A program made the position numbers and the translations under genes. The notes below the pieces were generated by a model that made no database searches, was not told the DNA's origin, and saw only the letters and a program-made list of their open reading frames with translations. This document shows, piece after piece, positions 1 through 6,021 of a DNA stretch of 6,387 nucleotides. Location of the stretch: the NCBI GenBank assembly GCA_023474015.1, contig JAMCYN010000062.1:1-6387 (forward strand), given 5' to 3'. How positions within the stretch are numbered: position 1 is the first letter of the stretch; every line of letters starts with the position of its first letter. The stretch is from Armatimonadota bacterium (GTDB lineage: Bacteria > Armatimonadota > UBA5829).

Positions 1-2248
1 CGAAACCTGGATTTCCCCCGTCGAATACGCGAGAGATTTCGCGGCCATGCGGCAGGTGAGAAACGGGACACGGGCGAGGTTTGTCTATGTCGGCCCGAGA
101 GTCTCGATGACCGCCGCGAATGCTGATTTGCGGCTGATCGTGCCGCCCGGGGCGGAGGCCGACCTTGCATCAGCGATTGCCTCGGAGGCGATTGCCGATG
201 AGGTCGCCACGCGATACGGCCTGAACGCCGAAGACATCCGGCGGGTCGCCAGGGAGTTTGCCGCCGCTAAGGCTCCGCTCGCGCTGCCGGGCGGGGATGC
301 CGACTGCGCCAGGGACGCGATGGCACTCAACGGCGCAAAGAGCGAGGTGCTTATTGATCGATCAAGGCCGCATGCGGTGACTAACATCGCAAGCAGGGCA
401 GCGGTCGATAGCCTGGTTCGTGATATGGAGAACGGCCGCATCGACGTGCTGGTCATTTTTGGTGCGAACCCGGTCTATTCGATGCCGCAGTCCTCGCGAT
501 TCGTCGATGCGCTGAAGCGAGTGCCGACGCTCGTCAGCCTTTCGAGCTATATGGACGAGACCACCGCCCGCGCGCACTGGGTGCTGCCGTCGAACACCAC
601 GCTTGAGTCCTGGGGGGACTACCTCCCCTACCCCGACATACCGAACCTGATGCAGCCGACGATGGGAACCTTGTTCGACACGCGCCAGACCGGCGACATC
701 CTTATCGACCTCGCGAGTCGCGCGGGCGTGGACCCCAGCGCGGTCTTCAAGGCGGAAAGTTTTTACGATTACCTGCGGCTGCGGTGGGGAGCGCCTATGG
801 CGGCCGATAGCGACATCGATGCAAGCTCGCCACAGTGGGAAGCCCTGATGCAACTTGGCGGCGCATGGGCCGGAGCCTCGGGTGACTCAACTCCGTCCAC
901 TGGATATGAAGTTGCCTCCATTGGAAATAGTGGAGAGTGGAAAGCGGAAAGTGGAAAGCCCGGAACAACCGCCATGCCTCCGTCTGTATTCATTACCAGT
1001 GGCGAGCCGCGCAGCTTCGGAATGGAGCCGAAGCCTGGCGAGATCAGGCTGTGGGCGTATCCGCAGATTTACCTCTACGATGGGCGAGGCGCCAACCGCC
1101 GTTGGCTCCAGGAGATGCCGGAGCCGGTGACCAACTGCCTGTGGGGGACGTGGGCGGAGATCCACCCATCTACCGCGAAGAAACTCGGCGTCGGCACAGA
1201 CGATTTCGTCGAAATCGAGCACGATGGCGCGAAGATCAAGCTGCCTGCTTTCGTGTGGGATGGGGTCGCGCCGGATACTATCGCAGTCCCGATAGGCGAG
1301 GGCCACACGGAGTATGGCCGGTTCGCACACGGCACGGGGGTGAACGTGCTGCCGCTGCTTGGGGTCGAGAACCCGGTGGTGAAGGTCACCGCCGCCGGAG
1401 GAAGCCAGTGGGCGACTCGCATTAAGGGCTCGGAGAAGCAGTATGGGCGGGAGATCGTGCAGACCGCCGCGCTTGGAGAACCCACGGAACCTCGAAAGAT
1501 CACGATGCCGATGCCTGACGGCTACGGGCGGGACGATTTCTACCCTGGCCACAAGCACAAGGCGCACCGGTGGGCGATGGTGGTGGACCTGGACAAGTGC
1601 ATCGGGTGTCACGCGTGCGTTACCGCGTGCTACGCCGAGAACAACCTTGGAATCGTCGGCGCGGAAGGCATCTATCGCAGGCGGGAGATGTCGTGGATAA
1701 GGATTGATCGGTACATCGACTGGCACTCATCGGCTCCGATTCTGTTCCAACCGATGCTCTGCCAGCATTGTGACGCCGCCCCGTGCGAGGCCGTGTGCCC
1801 CGTATTTGCCGCCGCCCACAGCGACGAGGGCGTTAACATGCAGATATATAACCGCTGCGTGGGGACGCGTTCCTGCTCGAACAACTGCCCTTACAAGGTG
1901 CGGCGGTTCAACTGGTACGACTACGATTGGCCCGAGCCGTTGAACTACCAACTCAACCCCGACGTGACCGTCCGCAGCAGGGGCGTGATGGAAAAGTGCA
2001 CGTTGTGTATCCAGCGCATACGCCAGGCGGAGATAGTGGCGCGAACAGAGAACCGTCCGGTGCGCGATGGCGAGATCACGCCCGCCTGCGCCGGAACCTG
2101 CCCCACGGGCGCATTCACGTTCGGCGATCTTATGGATACGAACTCACGAGTATCGAAGATAATTGACAACGATCCGAGGGCATATCAGGTGCTTCATGAG
2201 TTGAACACCAAGCCGGCGGTGATATATTTGAAGAAATGCAGAATGTAG
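1..2248 (+). CDS. actB: ActB subunit of alternative complex III (molybdopterin oxidoreductase-like / 4Fe-4S fusion), 5' partial
   Basis: The frame is open from base 2 (base 1 ends the previous codon), and residues before the first in-window ATG (47) already match the family (WISPVEYARDF), so the true start lies upstream. 748 residues are present; ActB proteins usually have about 1000 or more, so roughly the N-terminal quarter is missing. Residues 1-470 are the molybdopterin-oxidoreductase-like part, which in this family holds no Mo cofactor. Family signatures are DETTARAHWVLP near 185-196, DGRGANRRWLQE at 360-371 and GEGHTEYGRFAHGTGVN from 432. Residues 515-705 are a PsrB/NrfC-like iron-sulfur domain. 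Its cysteine groups are C533-x2-C-x2-C-x3-C543, C587-x2-C-x4-C-x3-C599, C619-x5-C-x3-C629 and C666-x2-C paired with C696-x3-C700. The third group has Thr where a fourth Cys would sit, as expected for the [3Fe-4S] site alongside three [4Fe-4S]. Role (family): periplasmic electron wire of the quinol-oxidising complex. Two heptamer repeats touch this gene: one in a Gly/Ser-rich linker (about residues 310-319) and one across its stop codon. Confidence 0.95.
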   Translation, partial: ETWISPVEYARDFAAMRQVRNGTRARFVYVGPRVSMTAANADLRLIVPPGAEADLASAIASEAIADEVATRYGLNAEDIRRVAREFAAAKAPLALPGGDADCARDAMALNGAKSEVLIDRSRPHAVTNIASRAAVDSLVRDMENGRIDVLVIFGANPVYSMPQSSRFVDALKRVPTLVSLSSYMDETTARAHWVLPSNTTLESWGDYLPYPDIPNLMQPTMGTLFDTRQTGDILIDLASRAGVDPSAVFKAESFYDYLRLRWGAPMAADSDIDASSPQWEALMQLGGAWAGASGDSTPSTGYEVASIGNSGEWKAESGKPGTTAMPPSVFITSGEPRSFGMEPKPGEIRLWAYPQIYLYDGRGANRRWLQEMPEPVTNCLWGTWAEIHPSTAKKLGVGTDDFVEIEHDGAKIKLPAFVWDGVAPDTIAVPIGEGHTEYGRFAHGTGVNVLPLLGVENPVVKVTAAGGSQWATRIKGSEKQYGREIVQTAALGEPTEPRKITMPMPDGYGRDDFYPGHKHKAHRWAMVVDLDKCIGCHACVTACYAENNLGIVGAEGIYRRREMSWIRIDRYIDWHSSAPILFQPMLCQHCDAAPCEAVCPVFAAAHSDEGVNMQIYNRCVGTRSCSNNCPYKVRRFNWYDYDWPEPLNYQLNPDVTVRSRGVMEKCTLCIQRIRQAEIVARTENRPVRDGEITPACAGTCPTGAFTFGDLMDTNSRVSKIIDNDPRAYQVLHELNTKPAVIYLKKCRM
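929..956 (+). repeat. In-frame heptanucleotide tandem repeat, AGTGGAA x4
   Basis: Four consecutive 7-base units read AGTGGAG, AGTGGAA, AGCGGAA, AGTGGAA. They lie within actB and encode the segment SGEWKAESGK in a low-complexity Gly/Ser/Thr-rich linker. This linker joins the molybdopterin-like domain to its C-terminal subdomain, which resumes around PSVFITSGEP. The preceding bases 922-928 (TGGAAAT) look like a decayed further unit. Because 7 is not a multiple of 3, gain or loss of one unit would shift the frame. The composition is almost pure purine on the + strand, unlike the surrounding gene. Confidence 0.8.
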
Positions 2249-2265
2249 AATGCAGAATGCAGAAT
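2236..2265 (+). repeat. Heptanucleotide tandem repeat across the actB stop codon, GCAGAAT x4
   Basis: Units at 2238-2244, 2245-2251, 2252-2258 and 2259-2265 read GCAGAAT, GTAGAAT, GCAGAAT, GCAGAAT. The actB stop codon TAG (2246-2248) is formed by the one variant unit, in which C has become T. The last actB residues (Cys-Arg-Met) are encoded by the repeat. The same heptamer, written ATGCAGA in another phase, recurs at 6067-6087 beyond the end of the operon. Confidence 0.85.
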
Positions 2266-2277
2266 AGGGAAGGGATG

Positions 2278-2329
2278 CGGGACCTGCGGTCCCGGCTTCG
2301 ACCCCGCCGCTTCGCTCTGGAACCGAAGC
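2278..2329. other. Two small potential stem-loops in the actB-actC gap
   Basis: CGGGACC at 2278-2284 is complementary to GGTCCCG at 2288-2294 with a 3-base loop, a 7-bp stem. Immediately after, GCTTCG at 2295-2300 can pair with CGAAGC at 2324-2329 across a 23-base loop. Neither is followed by a run of T, so an intrinsic terminator is not supported. They may be part of the repeat-derived material that fills this gap, or may act on the mRNA between actB and actC. Confidence 0.45.
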
Positions 2330-2338
2330 AACAAGTTG

Positions 2339-2439
2339 TAGTCATTCCGAACGAACGTGAGGAATCTGCTTTTGGAGGCTTCGTTATTTGCCGTGCCTTT
2401 AGTTCAAAACAGATTCCTCGACTACGCTCGGAATGACTA
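2339..2439. repeat. 101-bp inverted-repeat (REP/MITE-like) element between actB and actC
   Basis: The 30-base left arm (2339-2368, starting TAGTCATTCCGA and ending GAGGAATCTG) matches the reverse complement of the right arm (2410-2439) at 25 of 30 positions. The outer 12 and inner 10 bases are perfect and the mismatches sit in the middle. Pairing continues inward with TTTT (2370-2373) against AAAA (2406-2409) after a one-base bulge. The loop of about 30 bases contains no gene. The pattern TCATTCCG...GAGGAATCT with its mirror image is a dispersed palindromic repeat form I recall from several bacterial genomes (recollection, not searched). It has no transposase, so it would be a non-autonomous or inert copy. 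As RNA it could form a strong hairpin just upstream of actC. Confidence 0.75.
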
Positions 2440-2440
2440 G

Positions 2441-2464
2441 AATTACAGCACTGGAATTACAGCA
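2441..2464 (+). repeat. 14-base-period direct duplication just upstream of the actC start
   Basis: AATTACAGCA occurs at 2441-2450 and again at 2455-2464, separated by CTGG. The second copy abuts the preferred actC start at 2466. No good Shine-Dalgarno sequence is visible here. The best candidate is the weak TGGA at 2452-2455, so the duplication occupies the place where the ribosome binding site would be expected. Confidence 0.55.
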
Positions 2465-2465
2465 T

Positions 2466-3788
2466 ATGACCACAAAGGAAATGAGGAAAATCGACGAGCA
2501 GGTGCTTGGGTCGCTGGGGAGGCCGTCGCTCGGCTACCTGGCGGTGCTTGGCTTGTGCGGGTTTCTCATTGTCGCGGGCCTGATCGCCTATGCCATCCAA
2601 TACTTCGTGGGGATGGGAGTATGCGGGCTGTCGATCCCTGTTGGCTGGGGGACATATATCACCAACTTCGTTTGGTGGATCGGTATCGCGCACGCGGGCA
2701 CGCTGATCTCGGCGATTCTGTTCTTGTTCCGCACGAGTTGGCGAAATCGGATCAACCGCGCCGCCGAGGCCATGACGATATTCGCGATTATGACCGCGGG
2801 GATGTTCCCATTGATCCACCTGGGACGCGTGTGGGTGTTTTATTGGGTCCTGCCTTACCCGAACTGGCGGTATCTGTGGCCCAACTTCAAGTCGCCGCTG
2901 GTATGGGACGTTATCGCGGTGAGCACGTATTTCACGGTAAGCACGCTGTTCTTCTACCTGGGGCTTATCCCCGATATTGCGACCGCCAGAGACCAGACGC
3001 CGAAAGGCCCGCGTCAAACTTTGTATAAGTATATGGCGCTAGGTTGGACAGGCCGCTATGAACAGTGGCGGCACTTCGCTCGAACATATCTGTGCCTTGC
3101 GTGCCTTGTCACGCCGCTGGTAATCTCGGTGCACAGCGTGGTGTCGTGGGACTTCGCCATGTCCGTGGTGCGCGGATGGCACACGACCATATTCGCGCCG
3201 TATTTCGTCGCTGGGGCTATTCACTCGGGTTTGGCGACGGTGCTCATATTGCTTATTCCCCTGCGAAAGAAGCTGCGTCTGGAGGAGCTGTTCAGCCGTT
3301 TCGCGCTCGAGCAGATAGCCCTGCTTATGATCTTCACGGGCTCGATAATGGGTTATTCGTACCTCGTGGAGGCGTTTATGGGCTGGTATAGCGCGGACAA
3401 GTTCGAGCGGCAGTTGAGTATGTTTCGCGCATTCGGGTCGCCGGAATACAGTTGGCTTTTCTGGCTGATGATAATCTTCAACGTGCTTGTCCCGATGACT
3501 TTCTTCTTCAAAAGCCTGAGACGGAGCCTCGTATGGTTAATGGTCGCCTCGATCATGGTGGACCTGGGAATGTGGATAGAGCGCTTCGTGATCATCGTGC
3601 CGTCGCTTGCGCACGATTACCTGCCGTCGTCGTGGGCGGTGTATGCGCCGAGGCCGGTTGAGATCGCGATCACGGGGTTCTCGTTCGGGTTCTTCCTGAT
3701 GCTGTATCTGATATTTGTCAAGGTGCTGCCGTCGGTTCCTATGAGCGAGGCCAAGGAAGACGTTCTCGCCAAAGTGGAGGCTGTCTGA
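2466..3788 (+). CDS. actC: ActC subunit of alternative complex III (NrfD/PsrC-like integral membrane protein)
   Basis: 440 residues from the ATG at 2466. An in-frame ATG at 2433 would add 11 residues (MTRITALELQH), but it lies inside the right arm of the inverted repeat and those residues look unlike the family, so 2466 is preferred. ATG 2481 is a further option. The protein is a polytopic membrane protein with about ten hydrophobic segments. The first is near residues 24-46, followed by one containing WWIGIAHAGTLISA (around 70-84). Conserved family patterns are HLGR (118-121), the block SVHSVVSWDF with H223 and D229, GWHTTIFAPYF (H239), AIHSG (H253) and GMWIERFVIIVPS (368-380). In the family, ActC binds quinol and is proposed to take part in proton translocation with ActF, while ActB sits above it. 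Its gene is separated from actB by 217 bases but overlaps actD by one base (TGATG). The C-terminus is charged and probably outside the membrane. Confidence 0.93.
   Translation: MTTKEMRKIDEQVLGSLGRPSLGYLAVLGLCGFLIVAGLIAYAIQYFVGMGVCGLSIPVGWGTYITNFVWWIGIAHAGTLISAILFLFRTSWRNRINRAAEAMTIFAIMTAGMFPLIHLGRVWVFYWVLPYPNWRYLWPNFKSPLVWDVIAVSTYFTVSTLFFYLGLIPDIATARDQTPKGPRQTLYKYMALGWTGRYEQWRHFARTYLCLACLVTPLVISVHSVVSWDFAMSVVRGWHTTIFAPYFVAGAIHSGLATVLILLIPLRKKLRLEELFSRFALEQIALLMIFTGSIMGYSYLVEAFMGWYSADKFERQLSMFRAFGSPEYSWLFWLMIIFNVLVPMTFFFKSLRRSLVWLMVASIMVDLGMWIERFVIIVPSLAHDYLPSSWAVYAPRPVEIAITGFSFGFFLMLYLIFVKVLPSVPMSEAKEDVLAKVEAV
3776..3780 (+). promoter_or_regulatory. Ribosome binding site of actD
   Basis: GGAGG inside the last codons of actC, 7 bases before the actD ATG at 3788. 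It supports the start that overlaps the actC stop codon and hence coupled translation. Confidence 0.7.
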
Positions 3789-4297
3789 TGGCTGATCTCG
3801 TGGGCATACGGGCGCGATTCGACGATTACGAGGCTTTCAAGCAGGCCTTGGGGATGCTCAAAGATGCGCGGATGCGGCGCTACGAGGCCTTCGGCCCCAC
3901 CAACCTCGAGGAAATCGAGAATTTGATGCCCGATAAGGGAAGCCTCGTGCGGGTGTGGGCGACCGGCGGAGGGTTCACGGGGCTGGTGACGTTCTGGATT
4001 TTGTGTATCGCGACTGCCCTGATTTATGGTCTAATAGTGGGGGGCAAGCCGCCGATCTCGAATGTGCCGTATATCATCCCCGCCTACGAGGGGACGATCC
4101 TGCTGGGGTCGGTCGCGGCGTTCATTATGGGCCTGTTTTATGCCCGGCTCCGGCCCCAGGAGCTTCCACCCGACTATGATCCCAGGTTCAGCGGGGACAG
4201 CTACGGCATCGTGATATGGTGCGAGCACAGCGAGCGGGAGCGCGTTGTCAGGCAGATGAATGAAGCGGGAGCGGTGGAGGTCAATGAACTCGAATAA
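3788..4297 (+). CDS. actD: ActD subunit of alternative complex III (DUF3341 membrane protein)
   Basis: 169 residues, the usual size for this family. A soluble N-terminal part (residues 1-58), beginning LVGIRARFDDYEAF, resembles the small alpha/beta fold of DUF3341 proteins. It is followed by two hydrophobic helices (about 64-85 and 98-119). The second contains the family-typical PYIIPAYEGTILLGSVAAF. The C-terminal tail carries DPRFSGDSYGIVIW and ends with AGAVEVNELE, again typical. ActD has no cofactor; in ACIII structures it packs against the membrane subunits, and its exact role is unsettled. The start shares a base with the actC stop, and GGAGG lies 7 bases upstream. The end overlaps actF by 14 bases, which leaves no room for actE between them. 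Confidence 0.93.
   Translation: MADLVGIRARFDDYEAFKQALGMLKDARMRRYEAFGPTNLEEIENLMPDKGSLVRVWATGGGFTGLVTFWILCIATALIYGLIVGGKPPISNVPYIIPAYEGTILLGSVAAFIMGLFYARLRPQELPPDYDPRFSGDSYGIVIWCEHSERERVVRQMNEAGAVEVNELE
4276..4281 (+). promoter_or_regulatory. Ribosome binding site that decides the actF start
   Basis: GGAGGT lies directly before ATG 4284 (3 bases after GGAGG, a short but acceptable spacing). The upstream in-frame ATG at 4260 would add eight charged residues (MKRERWRS) and deepen the overlap with actD to 38 bases, with no comparable Shine-Dalgarno sequence, so 4284 is preferred. Confidence 0.6.
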
Positions 4298-5486
4298 CCG
4301 CCCAGATTCTTATAGCTCGTCATTCTCCGTCCCCATCTGGCTGTGGGCTGTGTGCATATTGTGCATAGCAGTCGGAGCGGTCGGGCTGGTTGTCGGGTTC
4401 AGGGTGGCTCCCAGGGAAGCCTGGCTGTGGCTGATCGTCAATTTCTTGATATTCACCGGCCTCGCGAGTGGAATGCTTGCGTGGGCGGCGGCATTTCGGG
4501 TTGCAAAGGCTCGATGGACACCGGCAATCAATCGACTTGGGCATGCGGCGCTGGCGTTCGCGCCGATTTCCGCCGCCGCACTGGTTGCCCTGCTCGTGGG
4601 AGTCGGCAATTACGCGCCGTGGGTTCAGCATCCGATACCGGAGAAGGAGGCGTGGCTGAATGTGGGGTTCTTCGTTGCGCGCGAGGCCATTTTGCTCGCC
4701 GTCTTCTGGATATTGAGTTTTCTTTTGGTGCGGTGGTCGCTGATGAGCGATGACAAGACAACTCGCGGCGAGGGCATCACCGACAAGGACCAGTTCCGGC
4801 TCAGCGCGGTCGGCGTAGCGGTCGTGATGCTTTACGCGGGAGTCTCGACAATCATATCCTGGGATTTCGTAATGTCGCTGTCGCCGGAATGGGTCTCCAC
4901 GATGTTCGGGGTCTATTACTTCTGCACGAATGCCTACGCGGCGCTGGCCGTGATCGTATTGCTGGCCGCGGCGCTTCGCAAAATGATGAGAACGAGCGAG
5001 TTCCTCAAGCCCCAGCAGTTCAAGGACCTCGGCAACCTGATGCTGGCGTTCGCGCTGTTTGATATGGGCCTGTTTTTCGCGCAATACCTGACGATCTGGT
5101 ATGGGAACCTGCCACACGAGGTGAAGTTCATTATACTCCGATACTATAGGGGCCCATGGCCGTGGGTGGGCTGGATGTCGTTCATCGTGGCTTACGGGAT
5201 TCCGTTCATGCTGCTGCAGAGCCGCGCGCTCAAGCAGAGCCCGAAGTTGATGTCGGCGGTGTCGGTCCTGATATTGCTCGGGATCGGCCTGGAGAGGTAT
5301 GTGATGGTTGTGCCGTCACTTATGCCGAGGCAATTGATGATAAGCCCGATTGCCGGTCTGAGCGCGCTTGCATTCATCGGAGCGTTTGTCTTGACGGTGA
5401 CGGCATTTCTCGCCAAGTATCCTCCGGTCTCACATGCCCAGTTGGCGCTTAGCAAGGTCGATGAGGCGGAGGAGGAATCACTATGA
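4284..5486 (+). CDS. actF: ActF subunit of alternative complex III (second NrfD-like membrane subunit, quinol:cytochrome c oxidoreductase family)
   Basis: 400 residues from ATG 4284. A short polar N-terminus is followed by about ten hydrophobic segments; the first two span roughly residues 17-39 and 47-71. Family patterns are VSTIISWDFVMSL (187-199) followed by PEWVSTMFGVYYF (201-213), FAQYLTIWYGNLPHE (265-279), and GLERYVMVVPSL (335-346). The WDFVMSL and GLERYVMVVPS patterns echo the SWDFAMSV and IERFVIIVPS patterns of ActC, as expected for paralogous subunits. In ACIII, ActF forms the second half of the membrane core and is proposed to contain a proton half-channel; unlike ActC it is not thought to bind the substrate quinol. 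The acidic C-terminus (DEAEEESL) overlaps the next gene by 4 bases (ATGA). It follows actD with a 14-base overlap, so translation is probably coupled. Confidence 0.93.
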   Translation: MNSNNRPDSYSSSFSVPIWLWAVCILCIAVGAVGLVVGFRVAPREAWLWLIVNFLIFTGLASGMLAWAAAFRVAKARWTPAINRLGHAALAFAPISAAALVALLVGVGNYAPWVQHPIPEKEAWLNVGFFVAREAILLAVFWILSFLLVRWSLMSDDKTTRGEGITDKDQFRLSAVGVAVVMLYAGVSTIISWDFVMSLSPEWVSTMFGVYYFCTNAYAALAVIVLLAAALRKMMRTSEFLKPQQFKDLGNLMLAFALFDMGLFFAQYLTIWYGNLPHEVKFIILRYYRGPWPWVGWMSFIVAYGIPFMLLQSRALKQSPKLMSAVSVLILLGIGLERYVMVVPSLMPRQLMISPIAGLSALAFIGAFVLTVTAFLAKYPPVSHAQLALSKVDEAEEESL

Positions 5487-5998
5487 GCCGACTCTCGCCG
5501 TCGTTTGCAAGCGGGATGAAGTGGTTGGGATTGGTGACGGTTCCGATCATAGTCGCGAGTGTTATACTCACGGGGCTTTACCCCGGCGAGAAGCAGCCGA
5601 TACCGTTCAGCCATTATATTCATGCGACCACAAAGCAGATCAGTTGCTTCTTCTGCCACCCGAACGCGGCGACATCGTCCAACGCGGGCATGCCGCCCGT
5701 GGAGAAGTGCCTGCTGTGCCACAGCGTGGTCGCGACCAATTTTCAGCCGATAAGGAGAATCACCGACTACTACCAGCGGGGGATGGGCATCCCGTGGGTG
5801 CGGGTGAACCGGCTGCCGGATTTCGTTCAATTCAACCATCAAATCCATATAGCGAGGGGTTTCGATTGCGGCGCGTGCCACGGCAACGTCAAGGCGATGG
5901 ACCGGGTGTATCCGCCCCACATCATCAATATGCGGTTTTGCGTGTCGTGCCATTGGAAGTACAATGCGTCGACGAGTTGCTATACTTGTCACTATTAG
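5483..5998 (+). CDS. actA: ActA-type pentahaem cytochrome c (cytochrome c3-like family), membrane anchored
   Basis: 171 residues with five CxxCH haem-attachment motifs: CFFCH (55-59), CLLCH (76-80), CGACH (129-133), CVSCH (153-157) and CYTCH (166-170). Likely distal haem ligands include H44 and H47 (PFSHYIH), H119 and H122 (QFNHQIH) and H146. The segment QPIPFSHYIH, the stretch IPWVRVNRLPDF (103-114) and the spacing of the first four motifs match the ActA haem core. Residues 12-32 are hydrophobic, with no convincing signal-peptidase site, suggesting an N-terminal anchor and a periplasmic haem domain. The start is well supported: GGAGGAGGA at 5468-5476 and an ATGA overlap with the actF stop. 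Role (family): takes electrons from the ActB clusters and delivers them to a soluble cytochrome or an oxidase. It is the last gene of the block rather than the first, as in the canonical actABCDEF order. The protein ends one residue after the fifth motif. It could be a paralogue if another ActA lies upstream of the window. Confidence 0.85.
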   Translation: MSRLSPSFASGMKWLGLVTVPIIVASVILTGLYPGEKQPIPFSHYIHATTKQISCFFCHPNAATSSNAGMPPVEKCLLCHSVVATNFQPIRRITDYYQRGMGIPWVRVNRLPDFVQFNHQIHIARGFDCGACHGNVKAMDRVYPPHIINMRFCVSCHWKYNASTSCYTCHY

Positions 5999-6021
5999 CC
6001 ATCGCGAGAAGGGAGTTTAAC
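5999..6021 (+). other. Short spacer after the cytochrome gene, no terminator seen
   Basis: The bases from the TAG stop to the first repeat unit contain no stem followed by a T run. The end of the transcript is more likely set by the long hairpin that follows. Confidence 0.4.

Noticed and set aside
887..1726. 279-codon minus-strand open frame opposite actB
   Set aside because: It lies wholly within well-conserved actB, has a His/Arg/Pro-rich composition typical of antisense frames in GC-rich genes, and shows no domain.
2278..2294. Possible intrinsic terminator after actB
   Set aside because: The 7-bp stem is not followed by a T run, and ActB needs ActC downstream in the same complex.
2236..2436. 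66-codon frame in the actB-actC gap
   Set aside because: It is composed entirely of heptamer, hairpin and palindrome sequence, with no ribosome binding site.
1..3788. Polysulfide, DMSO or nitrite reductase (Psr/Dms/Nrf) operon instead of ACIII
   Set aside because: Fusion of the molybdopterin-like and iron-sulfur domains in one chain, two NrfD-like subunits, DUF3341 and a pentahaem ActA-type cytochrome together are specific to ACIII.
4320..5117. 265-codon minus-strand open frame opposite actF
   Set aside because: Arg/Gln/His-rich antisense shadow of a strongly supported membrane-protein gene.
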